Positions 41,180 to 49,697 of a stretch of DNA of 50,220 bases are shown here, in pieces (the stretch's first letter is position 1; each line of letters opens with the position of its first letter). The notes under the pieces were generated by a model. It was not told where the DNA came from and did not search any database. It saw only the letters and a program-made list of their open reading frames with translations. Source of the DNA: Novosphingobium sp. FSW06-99 (GTDB lineage Bacteria; Pseudomonadota; Alphaproteobacteria; Sphingomonadales; Sphingomonadaceae). The position numbers and the translations under genes are program-made. The stretch covers positions 1 to 50,220 of the forward strand of contig NZ_KQ954267.1 of the NCBI RefSeq assembly GCF_001519065.1, written 5' to 3'.

Positions 41180-41647
41180 TCAGCGGGAACCTGCGCCGCC
41201 GCAACCGGCCATTGATCCGGATGGGAAGCCCCCAGCCCCATGGTGATCGAGCGCGATCCGTGCGCGCAGGGCCAGCACGGGGCTGTCGGGCCACAGGCGC
41301 ACCATCGGCAGCGCCACGCCTGCGCGCACCACGATGTCCGCCGCCTCGATATGGCGCGGTGCCTGGGGGTCGAGCACCAGCACCAGCGCCACCGGCACGG
41401 CGTGCGTAACGGGCATCGTCACCAACCCGACATTGCGCACCTCGATCAGGCCGGTGACATTGGGGTGCGGATGCGCCAGCACATGCTCGCCCATCGGTTC
41501 CAGCAGCACCGCATCATCACCGATCAGCACCGCGCCGCGATCGATCAGCGCCAGCGCCAGGCTCGATTTGCCGCTGCCCGGCGCGCCTTCGATCAGCACC
41601 GCGCGGCCATCGATGGCCACCGCGCTGGCCTGGTGCGCCACGGTCAT
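41180..41647 (-). CDS. hprK: HPr kinase/phosphorylase, truncated alphaproteobacterial type
   Basis: 155 residues: only the kinase domain, without the N-terminal domain of Bacillus HprK. P-loop GAPGSGKSS (from residue 21), then LIGDDAVLLEP and VTGLIEVRNVGLVTMP, the HprK signature. It should phosphorylate HPr at S54. The ATG overlaps the chvG stop by 4 bases, so chvI-chvG-hprK is one operon. The C-terminal ~20 residues (HGAGGFPSGSMAGCGG) are Gly-rich and unlike the core. Confidence 0.93.
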   Translation of the reverse strand: MTVAHQASAVAIDGRAVLIEGAPGSGKSSLALALIDRGAVLIGDDAVLLEPMGEHVLAHPHPNVTGLIEVRNVGLVTMPVTHAVPVALVLVLDPQAPRHIEAADIVVRAGVALPMVRLWPDSPVLALRARIALDHHGAGGFPSGSMAGCGGAGSR

Positions 41648-43263
41648 TCCTCGTCCTCGTCGTTGATCGAGGGCAGCGACAGCATCAGGCAGGCGCCGGG
41701 CGTGCCGTCGGGCTTGTCGACAATCGCCAGCGTGCCGTCGTGCGCCAGGGCAATCGTGCGGGCGATCGCCAGGCCCAGCCCGCTGTGCGCGCCGAACGCT
41801 TCTTCATCGGGGCGCACCGAGTGGAACCGGTCGAACACCTTTTCGCGCTCGGCCAGCGCAATGCCCGGCCCATCATCGCTGACCGACAGATGCACGCGGC
41901 CCGCGTCGGCCCAGATACGCACTTCGACTTCGCCGCCCGCCGGGGAAAACGACACCGCGTTGTCGAGCAGGTTGTCGAGCACGCGTTCCAGTTGCAGGGC
42001 ATCGCCGGCGACTTGTGTATCGCCCTCACCCCGGCGGAAACGGATCGGGCATCCGGCCAGACCCGGCCGCACCCCGCGCGCACCCACCACATTGGCCGCC
42101 AGCAGCGCCAGATCGATCGGCGCAAAGGTGGCCCGGCTGAGCGCGGCATCGATCCGGCTGGCCTCGGCAATTTCGCTGATCAGCCGGTCGAGCCGTTGCA
42201 CATCGTGCGTCGCGATCGCGGCCAGTTGCCGCCGCAGATCGGCATCATCGACTTTGTCCATCGCCTCGACCGCGCTGGCGAGCGAGGCCAGCGGGTTCTT
42301 CAATTCGTGCGCGACATCGGCGGCAAAGCTTTCCACCGCGTCGATCTGTTGGCGCAGGGCATGGGTCATGTCGGAAAAGGCACGCGCCAACAGGCCGATT
42401 TCATCGCCCCGGTCGGGCAGGCGCGGCACCACCACCGCGCGGTCGCGCCCCAGCCGCACGCGCACCGCGGCGCGCACCAGCGCGCGCAACGGCTGCACGA
42501 TCGTGCGCGCCAGAAACAGCGACAATTGCACCGACAGCAACAGCGCCAGCCCGATGATGATCACCAGCGTCTGGCGCGCATCGCGCACCGCCTGCGTCAC
42601 ATCCAGCGCATTGCGCATCGACAGCAGCATTTCGCCCCGATCGCCCACCGGCGTGGCGGCGGTGATCACCGGGGTGCGATCGGGGGCATAGCGCAGGAAC
42701 ACTTCGGTCCGCCCCGACTGGCGCGCGCGGCCGATCTCTGGCCAGCTTGCCGCCCGCGCCAGTGCCGGTTCGCGATAGCGTTCGATCGCCGGCGCGCCGA
42801 CAATCGCATCGACCCCGCGATCGAGCGCGCGCGCTGCGCTTTGAAACCATGGCTCGTTGGCCGGATCGACAAATGCGAACGACGGCTGGGCCAGCCGAAA
42901 GCTGTCGGCCTCCAGCGCGCCACGGCTATCGAACAGCCGCAGTTGCAGCACTTGCGACTGGCCGATTTCGACCATCAGCCGTCGGCGTTCGCCAGGCGGC
43001 GCATGCGCCAGCGCGGTCGCGGCGATTTCCACTTCGGCACGGGCCAGGCGAAACCGTTCGTTGATCAACTGCGTGCGATAGGAATCGAGATAGAAGAACC
43101 CGCCCGCCAGCAGCGCCAGCGCGATCACGTTGACCGCCAGAATGCGCGAGGTCAGCGACAGGCCGCGCGTGCGCCACAGCCGCCGCCGCGTCGGGCGCAG
43201 CCGCTCTTCCGCCCGCACACCGGGCGCGCGGTCAGGGGTCGGCAAAGCTGTAGCCTGCGCCAT
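41644..43263 (-). CDS. chvG: Sensor histidine kinase ChvG
   Basis: 539-residue membrane histidine kinase. TM1 is about residues 38-58 (RILAVNVIALALLAGGFFYL), then a periplasmic sensor domain of ~185 residues, TM2 (TLVIIIGLALLLSVQLSLFL), HAMP, HisKA with the phospho-acceptor His in FAADVAHELKNPLASL, and HATPase (NLLDNAVSFSP, DDGPGIALAE, GLGLAIARTI). ChvG senses envelope or acid stress in related bacteria. ATG 43263 overlaps chvI by 32 bases; a GTG at 43218 after the chvI stop is the alternative start. Confidence 0.92.
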   Translation of the reverse strand: MAQATALPTPDRAPGVRAEERLRPTRRRLWRTRGLSLTSRILAVNVIALALLAGGFFYLDSYRTQLINERFRLARAEVEIAATALAHAPPGERRRLMVEIGQSQVLQLRLFDSRGALEADSFRLAQPSFAFVDPANEPWFQSAARALDRGVDAIVGAPAIERYREPALARAASWPEIGRARQSGRTEVFLRYAPDRTPVITAATPVGDRGEMLLSMRNALDVTQAVRDARQTLVIIIGLALLLSVQLSLFLARTIVQPLRALVRAAVRVRLGRDRAVVVPRLPDRGDEIGLLARAFSDMTHALRQQIDAVESFAADVAHELKNPLASLASAVEAMDKVDDADLRRQLAAIATHDVQRLDRLISEIAEASRIDAALSRATFAPIDLALLAANVVGARGVRPGLAGCPIRFRRGEGDTQVAGDALQLERVLDNLLDNAVSFSPAGGEVEVRIWADAGRVHLSVSDDGPGIALAEREKVFDRFHSVRPDEEAFGAHSGLGLAIARTIALAHDGTLAIVDKPDGTPGACLMLSLPSINDEDEE

Positions 43264-44017
43264 AGAGCGTTTCGATCGCGCCGAAATGCGGATCGACCAA
43301 CCGGAACTTGCGCCGCAAGCGCTTGATATGGCTGTCGATCGTGCGATCATCGATAAACACGTCATCCTGATAGGCGGCATCCATCAGGCTGCTGCGCGAA
43401 CGCACCACACCGGGGCGCAGCGCCAGCGCCTCCAGAATCAGGAATTCGGTCACGGTCAGCGATACCGGTTGCCCGGCCCATTCGACCATGTGCCGCGCCG
43501 GGTCCATCGCCAGCCGCCCGCGCCGGATCAGATCGGGCAGCGGCGCGTCCTCTTCGCCCTGCGGCCGCGCCGCCGCGCGCCGCGCCAGTTCGCCCCGGCG
43601 CAGGATCGCCCGGATGCGCGCGATCAGCAGCCGCTGGCTGAACGGTTTGGCGATGTAATCGTCGGCCCCCATCGCCAGGCCAGTCGCCTCGTCGGCTTCG
43701 TCATCCTTGCTCGTCAGGAAAATCACCGGCAAGTCGCTCTTTTCGCGCAAGCGGCGCAGCAGATCGAACCCGTCCATGCGCGGCATCTTGATGTCGCAGA
43801 CCAGCAGATCGGGCGCATTGTCGAGCAGTGCGGGCAAAGCGGCGGCGCCGTCGTAATAGACCCGGGTGGCGAACCCTTCGGCCTGCAACGCGATCGATAC
43901 GGTGGTCAGAATATTGCGATCGTCATCGACCAGCGCGATGACTTGGCGGCCCTGCGACGCGGGCTCTTGGTGTGGCCCGCCGGCTTCGGGCCTGCCGGCT
44001 TCGGGCTTGGTCGTCAT
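43232..44017 (-). CDS. chvI: Response regulator ChvI
   Basis: 261-residue OmpR-family regulator: receiver domain with phospho-accepting Asp in DLLVCDIKMPRMDGF and Lys in ADDYIAKPFSQR, and a winged-helix output domain (VSLTVTEFLILEALA, TIDSHIKRLRRKFR, IETLYGAGYSF). The N-terminal 25 residues are a low-complexity extension. In rhizobia ChvI controls envelope genes and pckA is often adjacent, as here. First gene of the chvI-chvG-hprK operon. Confidence 0.94.
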   Translation of the reverse strand: MTTKPEAGRPEAGGPHQEPASQGRQVIALVDDDRNILTTVSIALQAEGFATRVYYDGAAALPALLDNAPDLLVCDIKMPRMDGFDLLRRLREKSDLPVIFLTSKDDEADEATGLAMGADDYIAKPFSQRLLIARIRAILRRGELARRAAARPQGEEDAPLPDLIRRGRLAMDPARHMVEWAGQPVSLTVTEFLILEALALRPGVVRSRSSLMDAAYQDDVFIDDRTIDSHIKRLRRKFRLVDPHFGAIETLYGAGYSFADP

Positions 44018-44243
44018 GATCGCCTTGTTTGAGCCTGTGTGGGCAGGGATTACCCGCTATCGGCGGGGCTGGCAACCATGCCGGATGCGCCGTGCCCCGG
44101 CGCGCGCGGGCGCAGTTGCAGATTTTGCAATTCATCGCGCAAATTTCTTGTTTGCCGTCGCCCGACGATTTGTGCATTCGTATTCGAAAGATTGACACAA
44201 TCCGTGCGGTCGCAACGCGGCCGCCCTTCGAGAGGACTGCCCC

Positions 44244-45860
44244 GTGCCTGTCAACCAGCCAGCTTCCAGCCTGAACGTATCGCTTGCCGCGCAGGGTTTT
44301 CCCGAGCCTGCGGCGATCCATGCGAACCTGGGCACCGCCCCGCTGATCGAACACGCGGTGCGCAATGGCGAAGGCCTGCTGGCCAAGGACGGCCCCTTTG
44401 TGGTCGCCACCGGCAAGCACACCGGCCGTTCGGCCAAGGACAAGTTCTTCGTACGCGATGCGCAGACCGAAGACACCATCTGGTGGGGCAAGACCAATGT
44501 CCCGATGACCCCGGCACAGTTTGCCACGCTGAAGGCCGATTTTCTGCAGGCGCTGGCCGATCAGGACCAGATCTATGTGGCCGACCTGTTCGGCGGCAGC
44601 CAGAGCGATTACCGTGTCAACGTGCGCGTGATCACGCAATTCGCCTGGCACAGCCTGTTTGTACGCACGCTGCTGGTGCGCCCGACCGAGGACCAACTGG
44701 CCAATTTCGCGCCCGAATACACCATTATCGATTTGCCCGGTTTTCGCGCCGATCCGGAACGCCACGGCTGCCGCAGCGAAACCGTGATCGCAGTCAATTT
44801 CACCGAAAAACTGATCCTGATCGGCGGCACATCCTATGCCGGTGAAATGAAGAAATCGGTGTTCGGCATCCTCAACTATCTGCTGCCCGCGCAAGGCGTG
44901 ATGCCGATGCACTGTTCGGCCAACATCGGCCCCGATGGCGACACGGCGGTGTTTTTCGGCCTGTCGGGCACCGGCAAGACCACTCTGTCGGCCGATGCCA
45001 GCCGCACGCTGATCGGCGATGACGAACATGGCTGGTCCGACACCGCGGTGTTCAATTTCGAAGGCGGCTGCTATGCCAAGATGATCCGCCTGTCGGCCGA
45101 GGCGGAACCGGAAATCTATGCCACCACCAAACGGTTCGGCACGATCCTGGAAAACGTGGTGATCGATCCGGTCACCCGCGAGATCTATCTCGACGATGCC
45201 ACCCTCGCCGAAAACAGCCGTGGTTCCTATCCGATCGATTTCATTCCCAATGCCAGCGCCGAAAACCTTGGCCCGGTGCCGCAGAACATCATCTTTCTGA
45301 CTGCCGATGCCTATGGCGTCCTGCCCCCGATCGCGCGGCTGACCCCCGAACAGGCGATGTACCATTTCCTGTCGGGCTATACCGCGCGCGTGGCCGGCAC
45401 CGAAATCGGCGTGACCGAGCCCGAAGCGACCTTTTCCACCTGTTTCGGCGCGCCGTTCATGCCGCGTCACCCGTCGGTCTATGGCAACCTGCTGAAAGAA
45501 CGCATCAACAAGGGTGGGGTGAAGTGCTGGCTGGTCAACACCGGCTGGTCGGGCGGCAAGGCCACCGATCCGGGCATCAAGCGCATGCCGATCAAGGCGA
45601 CCCGCGCGCTGCTCAACGCCGCGCTCGACGGCAGCCTGAACAATGCCGAATTCCGCGAAGACCCCAATTTCGGGTTTGACGTGCCGGTGGCGGTGCCGGG
45701 GGTAGACAGCAAGCTGCTGGACCCGCGCGGCGCCTGGGCCGATGCGCAGGCCTATGACAAGACCGCGCAAGACCTGGTGCGCAAGTTCATCGACAATTTC
45801 GAACAATTCGTCGACCATGTCGATGAAAGCGTGCGCAAATCGGCCCCTGTCGCCGCCTGA
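44244..45860 (+). CDS. pckA: Phosphoenolpyruvate carboxykinase (ATP)
   Basis: 538-residue ATP-dependent PEP carboxykinase, converting oxaloacetate to PEP for gluconeogenesis. P-loop FGLSGTGKTTLS, MPMHCSANIG, GDDEHGW and FEGGCYAKMI are clear; the length is normal. GTG 44244 is supported by AGAGGA 7 bases upstream. Divergent from chvI across ~226 bases, which probably hold a ChvI-responsive promoter region. A good hairpin terminator follows. Confidence 0.97.
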   Translation: MPVNQPASSLNVSLAAQGFPEPAAIHANLGTAPLIEHAVRNGEGLLAKDGPFVVATGKHTGRSAKDKFFVRDAQTEDTIWWGKTNVPMTPAQFATLKADFLQALADQDQIYVADLFGGSQSDYRVNVRVITQFAWHSLFVRTLLVRPTEDQLANFAPEYTIIDLPGFRADPERHGCRSETVIAVNFTEKLILIGGTSYAGEMKKSVFGILNYLLPAQGVMPMHCSANIGPDGDTAVFFGLSGTGKTTLSADASRTLIGDDEHGWSDTAVFNFEGGCYAKMIRLSAEAEPEIYATTKRFGTILENVVIDPVTREIYLDDATLAENSRGSYPIDFIPNASAENLGPVPQNIIFLTADAYGVLPPIARLTPEQAMYHFLSGYTARVAGTEIGVTEPEATFSTCFGAPFMPRHPSVYGNLLKERINKGGVKCWLVNTGWSGGKATDPGIKRMPIKATRALLNAALDGSLNNAEFREDPNFGFDVPVAVPGVDSKLLDPRGAWADAQAYDKTAQDLVRKFIDNFEQFVDHVDESVRKSAPVAA

Positions 45861-45883
45861 ACGCCCGCCCCTGCCGATCCTGC

Positions 45884-45914
45884 AACGCCGTCCGGCTGGT
45901 TCGGGCGGCGTTTT
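45884..45914 (+). terminator. Intrinsic terminator downstream of pckA
   Basis: Stem AACGCCG(t)CCG/CGG(g)CGGCGTT with a 7-base loop followed by TTTT at 45911-45914. Confidence 0.75.
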
Positions 45915-46028
45915 GCATGGGGCAGCGCCGACTGCGCCTATTGATCCGAAGTGAAGCCAACAGGCGTTGCCCGTTACGCGACTATCGCGTCAAACCCGGG
46001 TGGGATCATCGCGCAAACGGGTTGGAAC

Positions 46029-47114
46029 ATGGCAAAGACAGTCGATCTGGGCAGTCTGGATGCACTCGTCGGGGTGGTGTTCGGCCCCAATGCCATGGTC
46101 AACGCCACGGCCTCGCTGATCAACGGATCGATCACCAACAGCTCCGCCTCGACCAGCGAGGTGCTGACCTATGGTGGGTTGACCGGCACGATCGGCAGCG
46201 ACTTCATCGCGGTAAAGGGCATCACGTTCGTGGTGAACAGCGTCAACGACACCGACAACACCCTGACGATGAATGCCTATGTCGGCTCCACGCTGGTCGC
46301 CGAACTCGATTTTTCGGTGGCCGGGTTCAGCGGCGCGGGAATCGTGCTGGCGGCCATGCCGCTCGCCTCGCTGGTGACGCAGGCGAACAATCTGTCGGGA
46401 TTGGCGGGATCGCTGTTCGTGCTGGGGCTCGGTGCCGAAGGGGCCAAGGGACAGTCGCTCAATTTCGGCATCAGCAACGACTACTCGTTCTTCCCCCATG
46501 CATCGGTGCACTATGCCACGGCGGCCAATCCTGTGTTGCAAGGCAGCACCGGGGCCCAGATGCTGATCGCGTTGACAGGCAACGACACCGTCACCGCCGG
46601 GCCGGGCGAGACGATCATCTATGGCGGAACGGGCACCGACGTGCTGCGCGCCGGTGCGGGCGCCGACACCATCTATGGCGGATCGGGCACCGATACGATC
46701 ATCGGCGGATCGGGCGCCGACACGCTGGAGGCCGGATCGGGTATCGACACGATCTATGCGGGAACCGGCCGATCGGTGCTGATCGGCGGCCTGGGCACCG
46801 ATACGTTTGTGTTTGCCCCCGGCCATACCGGCGGCCTGACCACGGCCACCGCCGATGTGATCCGCCATTTTCACCCGCATCTGGGCGATGTGATCAACCT
46901 GACGGCGTTTGATGCCCTGTTGCCACCGGGCGGGACCGGCCATCTCAGCTTTATCGGCACGGCGGCGTTCGACGGACGGGCGGGCGAAGTGCGCTATGAC
47001 GTGACCAGCAGCGGCGTCACGGTCGAATGCGACATGACCGGCGCAGGCACCGCCGATATGATGTTCATGATCCGAAGCGTGACCACCCTTGCCGCCGGCG
47101 ACTTTGTCTTGTGA
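46029..47114 (+). CDS. Secreted RTX (hemolysin-type calcium-binding repeat) protein
   Basis: 361 residues. The N-terminal ~195 residues are Ser/Thr/Asn-rich beta structure I do not recognise. Around residues 197-260 lie seven consecutive nonapeptide units, for example GGTGTDVLR, AGAGADTIY, GGSGTDTII, GGSGADTLE, AGSGIDTIY, then a degenerate AGTGRSVLI and GGLGTDTFV, which would form a Ca2+-binding parallel beta roll. The C-terminus (DVINLTAFDALLP, SVTTLAAGDFVL) resembles type I secretion-dependent proteins. No type I exporter genes nearby. ATG 46029 preferred to the GTG at 45951. No catalytic motif is visible. Confidence 0.85.
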   Translation: MAKTVDLGSLDALVGVVFGPNAMVNATASLINGSITNSSASTSEVLTYGGLTGTIGSDFIAVKGITFVVNSVNDTDNTLTMNAYVGSTLVAELDFSVAGFSGAGIVLAAMPLASLVTQANNLSGLAGSLFVLGLGAEGAKGQSLNFGISNDYSFFPHASVHYATAANPVLQGSTGAQMLIALTGNDTVTAGPGETIIYGGTGTDVLRAGAGADTIYGGSGTDTIIGGSGADTLEAGSGIDTIYAGTGRSVLIGGLGTDTFVFAPGHTGGLTTATADVIRHFHPHLGDVINLTAFDALLPPGGTGHLSFIGTAAFDGRAGEVRYDVTSSGVTVECDMTGAGTADMMFMIRSVTTLAAGDFVL

Positions 47115-47282
47115 TGGCTCGCGCACTGGCCGTGGCATAATTGTAACAGTTTGTCGCTCGTACACAGGATTTCGAAAAATCAGCGTGCGTTCACTTTTGT
47201 TGCGCTAATCCGTTTGGCAGATGTCGTTGCGGGGGCTTTTTTCCACTGCACCGACCGGTTGCTGAAAAGGGATTCACGAAAC

Positions 47283-48029
47283 ATGGTAAAGATGGCTCGC
47301 ATCCGCCACCACACCGGGCTTGCCGCACTGGCCGCCCTGTCGATGGTCGTGGGATCGGTCGCGGCAAGCGCGCAATCCGCGCCGCCGCCCGGATATGACC
47401 CCAACCAGCCCCCGCCTCCGGGCTATGACCAGAACCAGCCACCGCCTCCTGGCTATGACCAGAGCCAGCCGCCGCCCGAGCCGACGGCGCCTCCGGGCTA
47501 TGCCCCCGGCCAACAGCCGCCGCCGCCGCCGGGCTATGCGCCGCCGCCCGATTACAGCGCGCAGGCCGCGATCGACGCGCGCTATGCCGCCGATGCGCAA
47601 CGCTGGGCCGCAGACTATTGCGTCAAATCGCACGGCGATGTTGCCGCTGGCGCGGTGATCGGCGGCGTGCTGGGCGCGATCGTCGGCGGTGCGGCGGGTG
47701 GCCGCCACGCCGGTGGCTCGGCCGCGTTTGGCGCGGTGGTTGGCGCCGGCACGGGCGCGGCGATCGCCTCGTCCGAAAACAACGCCACCAGCCCCGGCTG
47801 CCCCCCCGGCTATGTCGTCCGCGCAGGCGCCCCGGCCTATCCCTACACCTATCCCGGCTATGCCTATGCCGCGCCGGGCTGGTATCAACCCTGGGTGTTC
47901 GTCGGCGGCGTCTGGGCCTATCGCCCCTACCCGTACCACGCGTGGTATTACCACACCTATCGCGGCCCCTATCACGGCGGCTATTACCGCGGCCACCCCG
48001 GCTATCGCGGCGGCTATCACCACCCCTGA
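47283..48029 (+). CDS. Exported glycine-zipper protein with PPPPGYD repeats
   Basis: 248 residues. A signal peptide (VKMARIRHHTGLAALAALSM, cleavage near SAQS) is followed by tandem PPPPGYDQNQ-type repeats (about residues 33-85), a short helical segment with two cysteines flanking the region, a glycine zipper (AVIGGVLGAIVGGAAGG, about 126-142), and a C-terminal Tyr/Gly/His-rich tail (YRGGYHHP end). Probably a surface or outer-membrane-associated protein. ATG 47283 or 47292. Followed by a classical terminator, and preceded by a ~170-base promoter region. Confidence 0.85.
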   Translation: MVKMARIRHHTGLAALAALSMVVGSVAASAQSAPPPGYDPNQPPPPGYDQNQPPPPGYDQSQPPPEPTAPPGYAPGQQPPPPPGYAPPPDYSAQAAIDARYAADAQRWAADYCVKSHGDVAAGAVIGGVLGAIVGGAAGGRHAGGSAAFGAVVGAGTGAAIASSENNATSPGCPPGYVVRAGAPAYPYTYPGYAYAAPGWYQPWVFVGGVWAYRPYPYHAWYYHTYRGPYHGGYYRGHPGYRGGYHHP

Positions 48030-48055
48030 TCAGGGCGCAAAACCCACTTGGAACA

Positions 48056-48090
48056 GGCCCCTGCAGCACCCGCTGCGGGGGCCTTTTCTT
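48056..48090 (+). terminator. Intrinsic terminator
   Basis: GGCCCCTGCAGC (48056-48067), loop ACCC-like, GCTGCGGGGGCC (48072-48083), then TTTTCTT. Textbook plus-strand terminator for the glycine-zipper gene. Confidence 0.85.
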
Positions 48091-48352
48091 TGGTGGTTTG
48101 GTGTGTAGGGAGGGGGGATTTGAGAGGGGCCGGGATTGCGGACTGAGCGGTTAGTCTCCTATCAGGAACGCCAATCGGGATCGCCGACCTTCCGGGCAGC
48201 GTGCCGGCATGTCAGCTATGCGCCCCAATTTCGGTCGTAGAAGCGCCTAAGCGCTTATCCTGGAAGCTGTCATTCACGCCAAGCAATGTGCGATTTCACC
48301 CGACACTGGTGGGTAAATGTCAGCCATTGACGATTCTTCGTTATCTCCATAT

Positions 48353-48368
48353 TTCGATAATCATCGAA
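48353..48368. promoter_or_regulatory. ArsR-type operator
   Basis: TTCGAT (48353-48358), spacer AATC, ATCGAA (48363-48368): a perfect palindrome 5 bases upstream of the arsR ribosome site GGAG (48373-48376), in AT-rich sequence. ArsR/SmtB repressors bind such TTCGA/TCGAA sites, so the operon is probably self-repressed. The ~260 bases between the preceding terminator and this site hold no gene. Confidence 0.6.
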
Positions 48369-48382
48369 TCGTGGAGATCGAG

Positions 48383-48745
48383 ATGGATGCACCGGCAGTC
48401 ATTCGCGCGCTGGGCGCGCTCGCCCAGGAACATCGCCTGGCGGCGTTCCGCCTCCTGGTACAGGCAGGCGACGAAGGCATGCACGCTGGAGCGATTGCCG
48501 AGAGGCTGGGCATAGTATCATCCTCAATGAGCTTTCACCTTGCTGCGCTGGCCCATGCCGGGCTGGTGAGCCAGCGGCGCCAAAGCCGCTTGATCATCTA
48601 CACCGTCAACTATCCCGCAATGAACGGGCTGATGGGCTATCTCACCGAGAACTGTTGCGGCGGCGTTCCCTGCCTGGATGACGCAGTGTGTTGCCCACCA
48701 CAGACCAACATTGCCAATCCCCACCCAGCGGAGAACGTCGCATGA
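48383..48745 (+). CDS. arsR: ArsR-family transcriptional repressor
   Basis: 120-residue winged-helix repressor of the ArsR/SmtB family. The recognition region is GIVSSSMSFHLAALAHAGLVSQRRQSRLIIYTV in sense; the C-terminus has a cysteine cluster ENCCGGVPCLDDAVCC (C91, C92, C97, C103, C104), a likely As(III)/Sb(III) site similar in position to that of the Acidithiobacillus-type ArsR. ATG 48383 has GGAG 6 bases upstream; ATG 48317 in frame would run over the operator. The stop overlaps the next gene by ATGA. Confidence 0.9.
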   Translation: MDAPAVIRALGALAQEHRLAAFRLLVQAGDEGMHAGAIAERLGIVSSSMSFHLAALAHAGLVSQRRQSRLIIYTVNYPAMNGLMGYLTENCCGGVPCLDDAVCCPPQTNIANPHPAENVA

Positions 48746-49263
48746 CCGCGCGCACCTATAATGTCCTGTTCCTGTGTACTGGCAATTCCGCGCGATCAAT
48801 CATCGGCGAGGTGCTGATGAACTACTACGGCGCTGGCCGGTTTCGTGCCTTCAGTGCCGGCAGCCATCCCAAAGGTGAAGTTCATCCGATGGCACTTGAA
48901 GCGTTGCACGGCCTGGGTTTCGATACTTCGGGGTTGCGGTCAAAGAGCTGGAGCGAGTTCTCCGGGGCGGGCGCGCCGGAGTTCGACTTCATCTTTACGG
49001 TCTGCGACAATGCCGCAGGCGAAGTCTGCCCGGTGTGGATCGGCCATCCGATGACTGCGCACTGGGGCATTGAAGATCCTGCTGCATTTGAAGGCGAAGG
49101 CCAGCGCCAGGCCTTTATCGACGCGATCCGGTATCTGCGTCGGCGCATCGAACTGTTTCTGGAGCTGCCACTGGCCAACCTTGATGCCTTGGCGACCGCG
49201 CGCAAACTCAAGGATATCGGCCAGATCGAAGGCACGACCAACAAAGCCGAGGCGGAACAATGA
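48742..49263 (+). CDS. arsC: Arsenate reductase, low-molecular-weight phosphatase type
   Basis: 173-residue LMW-PTP-fold arsenate reductase (thioredoxin-coupled family). P-loop LCTGNSARS (nucleophile C12, Arg in the loop), and FTVCDNAAGEVCPVW with the resolving cysteine pair region, then HWGIEDPA containing the general-acid Asp. Length exceeds the usual ~140 because of a C-terminal helical extension. Coupled to arsR upstream and the second reductase downstream by 4-base overlaps. Confidence 0.9.
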   Translation: MTARTYNVLFLCTGNSARSIIGEVLMNYYGAGRFRAFSAGSHPKGEVHPMALEALHGLGFDTSGLRSKSWSEFSGAGAPEFDFIFTVCDNAAGEVCPVWIGHPMTAHWGIEDPAAFEGEGQRQAFIDAIRYLRRRIELFLELPLANLDALATARKLKDIGQIEGTTNKAEAEQ

Positions 49264-49694
49264 TCACCGACATCGTGATCTATCATAACCCGGAGTGCGG
49301 CACCTCTCGCAACGCTCTTGCCATGATCCGCAACGCCGGGATTGAACCGCATGTGGTGGAATATCTCAAAACGCCGCCATCGCGCGCCTTGCTGGAAAGC
49401 CTCATCGCGCGTGCCGGCATATCGCCCCGCGCACTGCTGCGCGAGAAGTGTACGCCGTTTGCCGAACTCGGGCTGGACAATCCCAACCTGACCGATGCCC
49501 AATTGATCGATGCGATGATGGCGCATCCCATCCTGATCAACCGCCCGCTCGTGGTCTCACCGCTGGGCGTGAAGCTGTGCCGCCCGTCCGAAGCGGTACT
49601 CGATCTGATCCCGGCAGACCAGCGCGGAGCCTTCGTCAAGGAAGATGGCGAGCAGGTCGTCGATGCTGACGGCAACCGGGTTGCGGCGGGCTGA
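49260..49694 (+). CDS. arsC: Arsenate reductase, glutaredoxin-coupled type
   Basis: 144-residue ArsC of the E. coli plasmid R773 type, unrelated to the preceding phosphatase-fold enzyme. The catalytic cysteine is in HNPECGTSRNAL (C13); LREKCTPFAELGLD, HPILINRPLVV and the arginine RPLVV segment are typical. Converts As(V) to As(III) with glutathione and glutaredoxin. Two reductases of different redox coupling in one operon occur in other bacteria and give redundancy. ATG 49260 overlaps the previous stop (ATGA). Confidence 0.92.
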   Translation: MITDIVIYHNPECGTSRNALAMIRNAGIEPHVVEYLKTPPSRALLESLIARAGISPRALLREKCTPFAELGLDNPNLTDAQLIDAMMAHPILINRPLVVSPLGVKLCRPSEAVLDLIPADQRGAFVKEDGEQVVDADGNRVAAG

Positions 49695-49697
49695 TTT

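Noticed and set aside
47395..47560. Short tandem repeat as a CRISPR-like array
   Set aside because: The repeats are in frame and encode the PPPPGYD units of the glycine-zipper protein.
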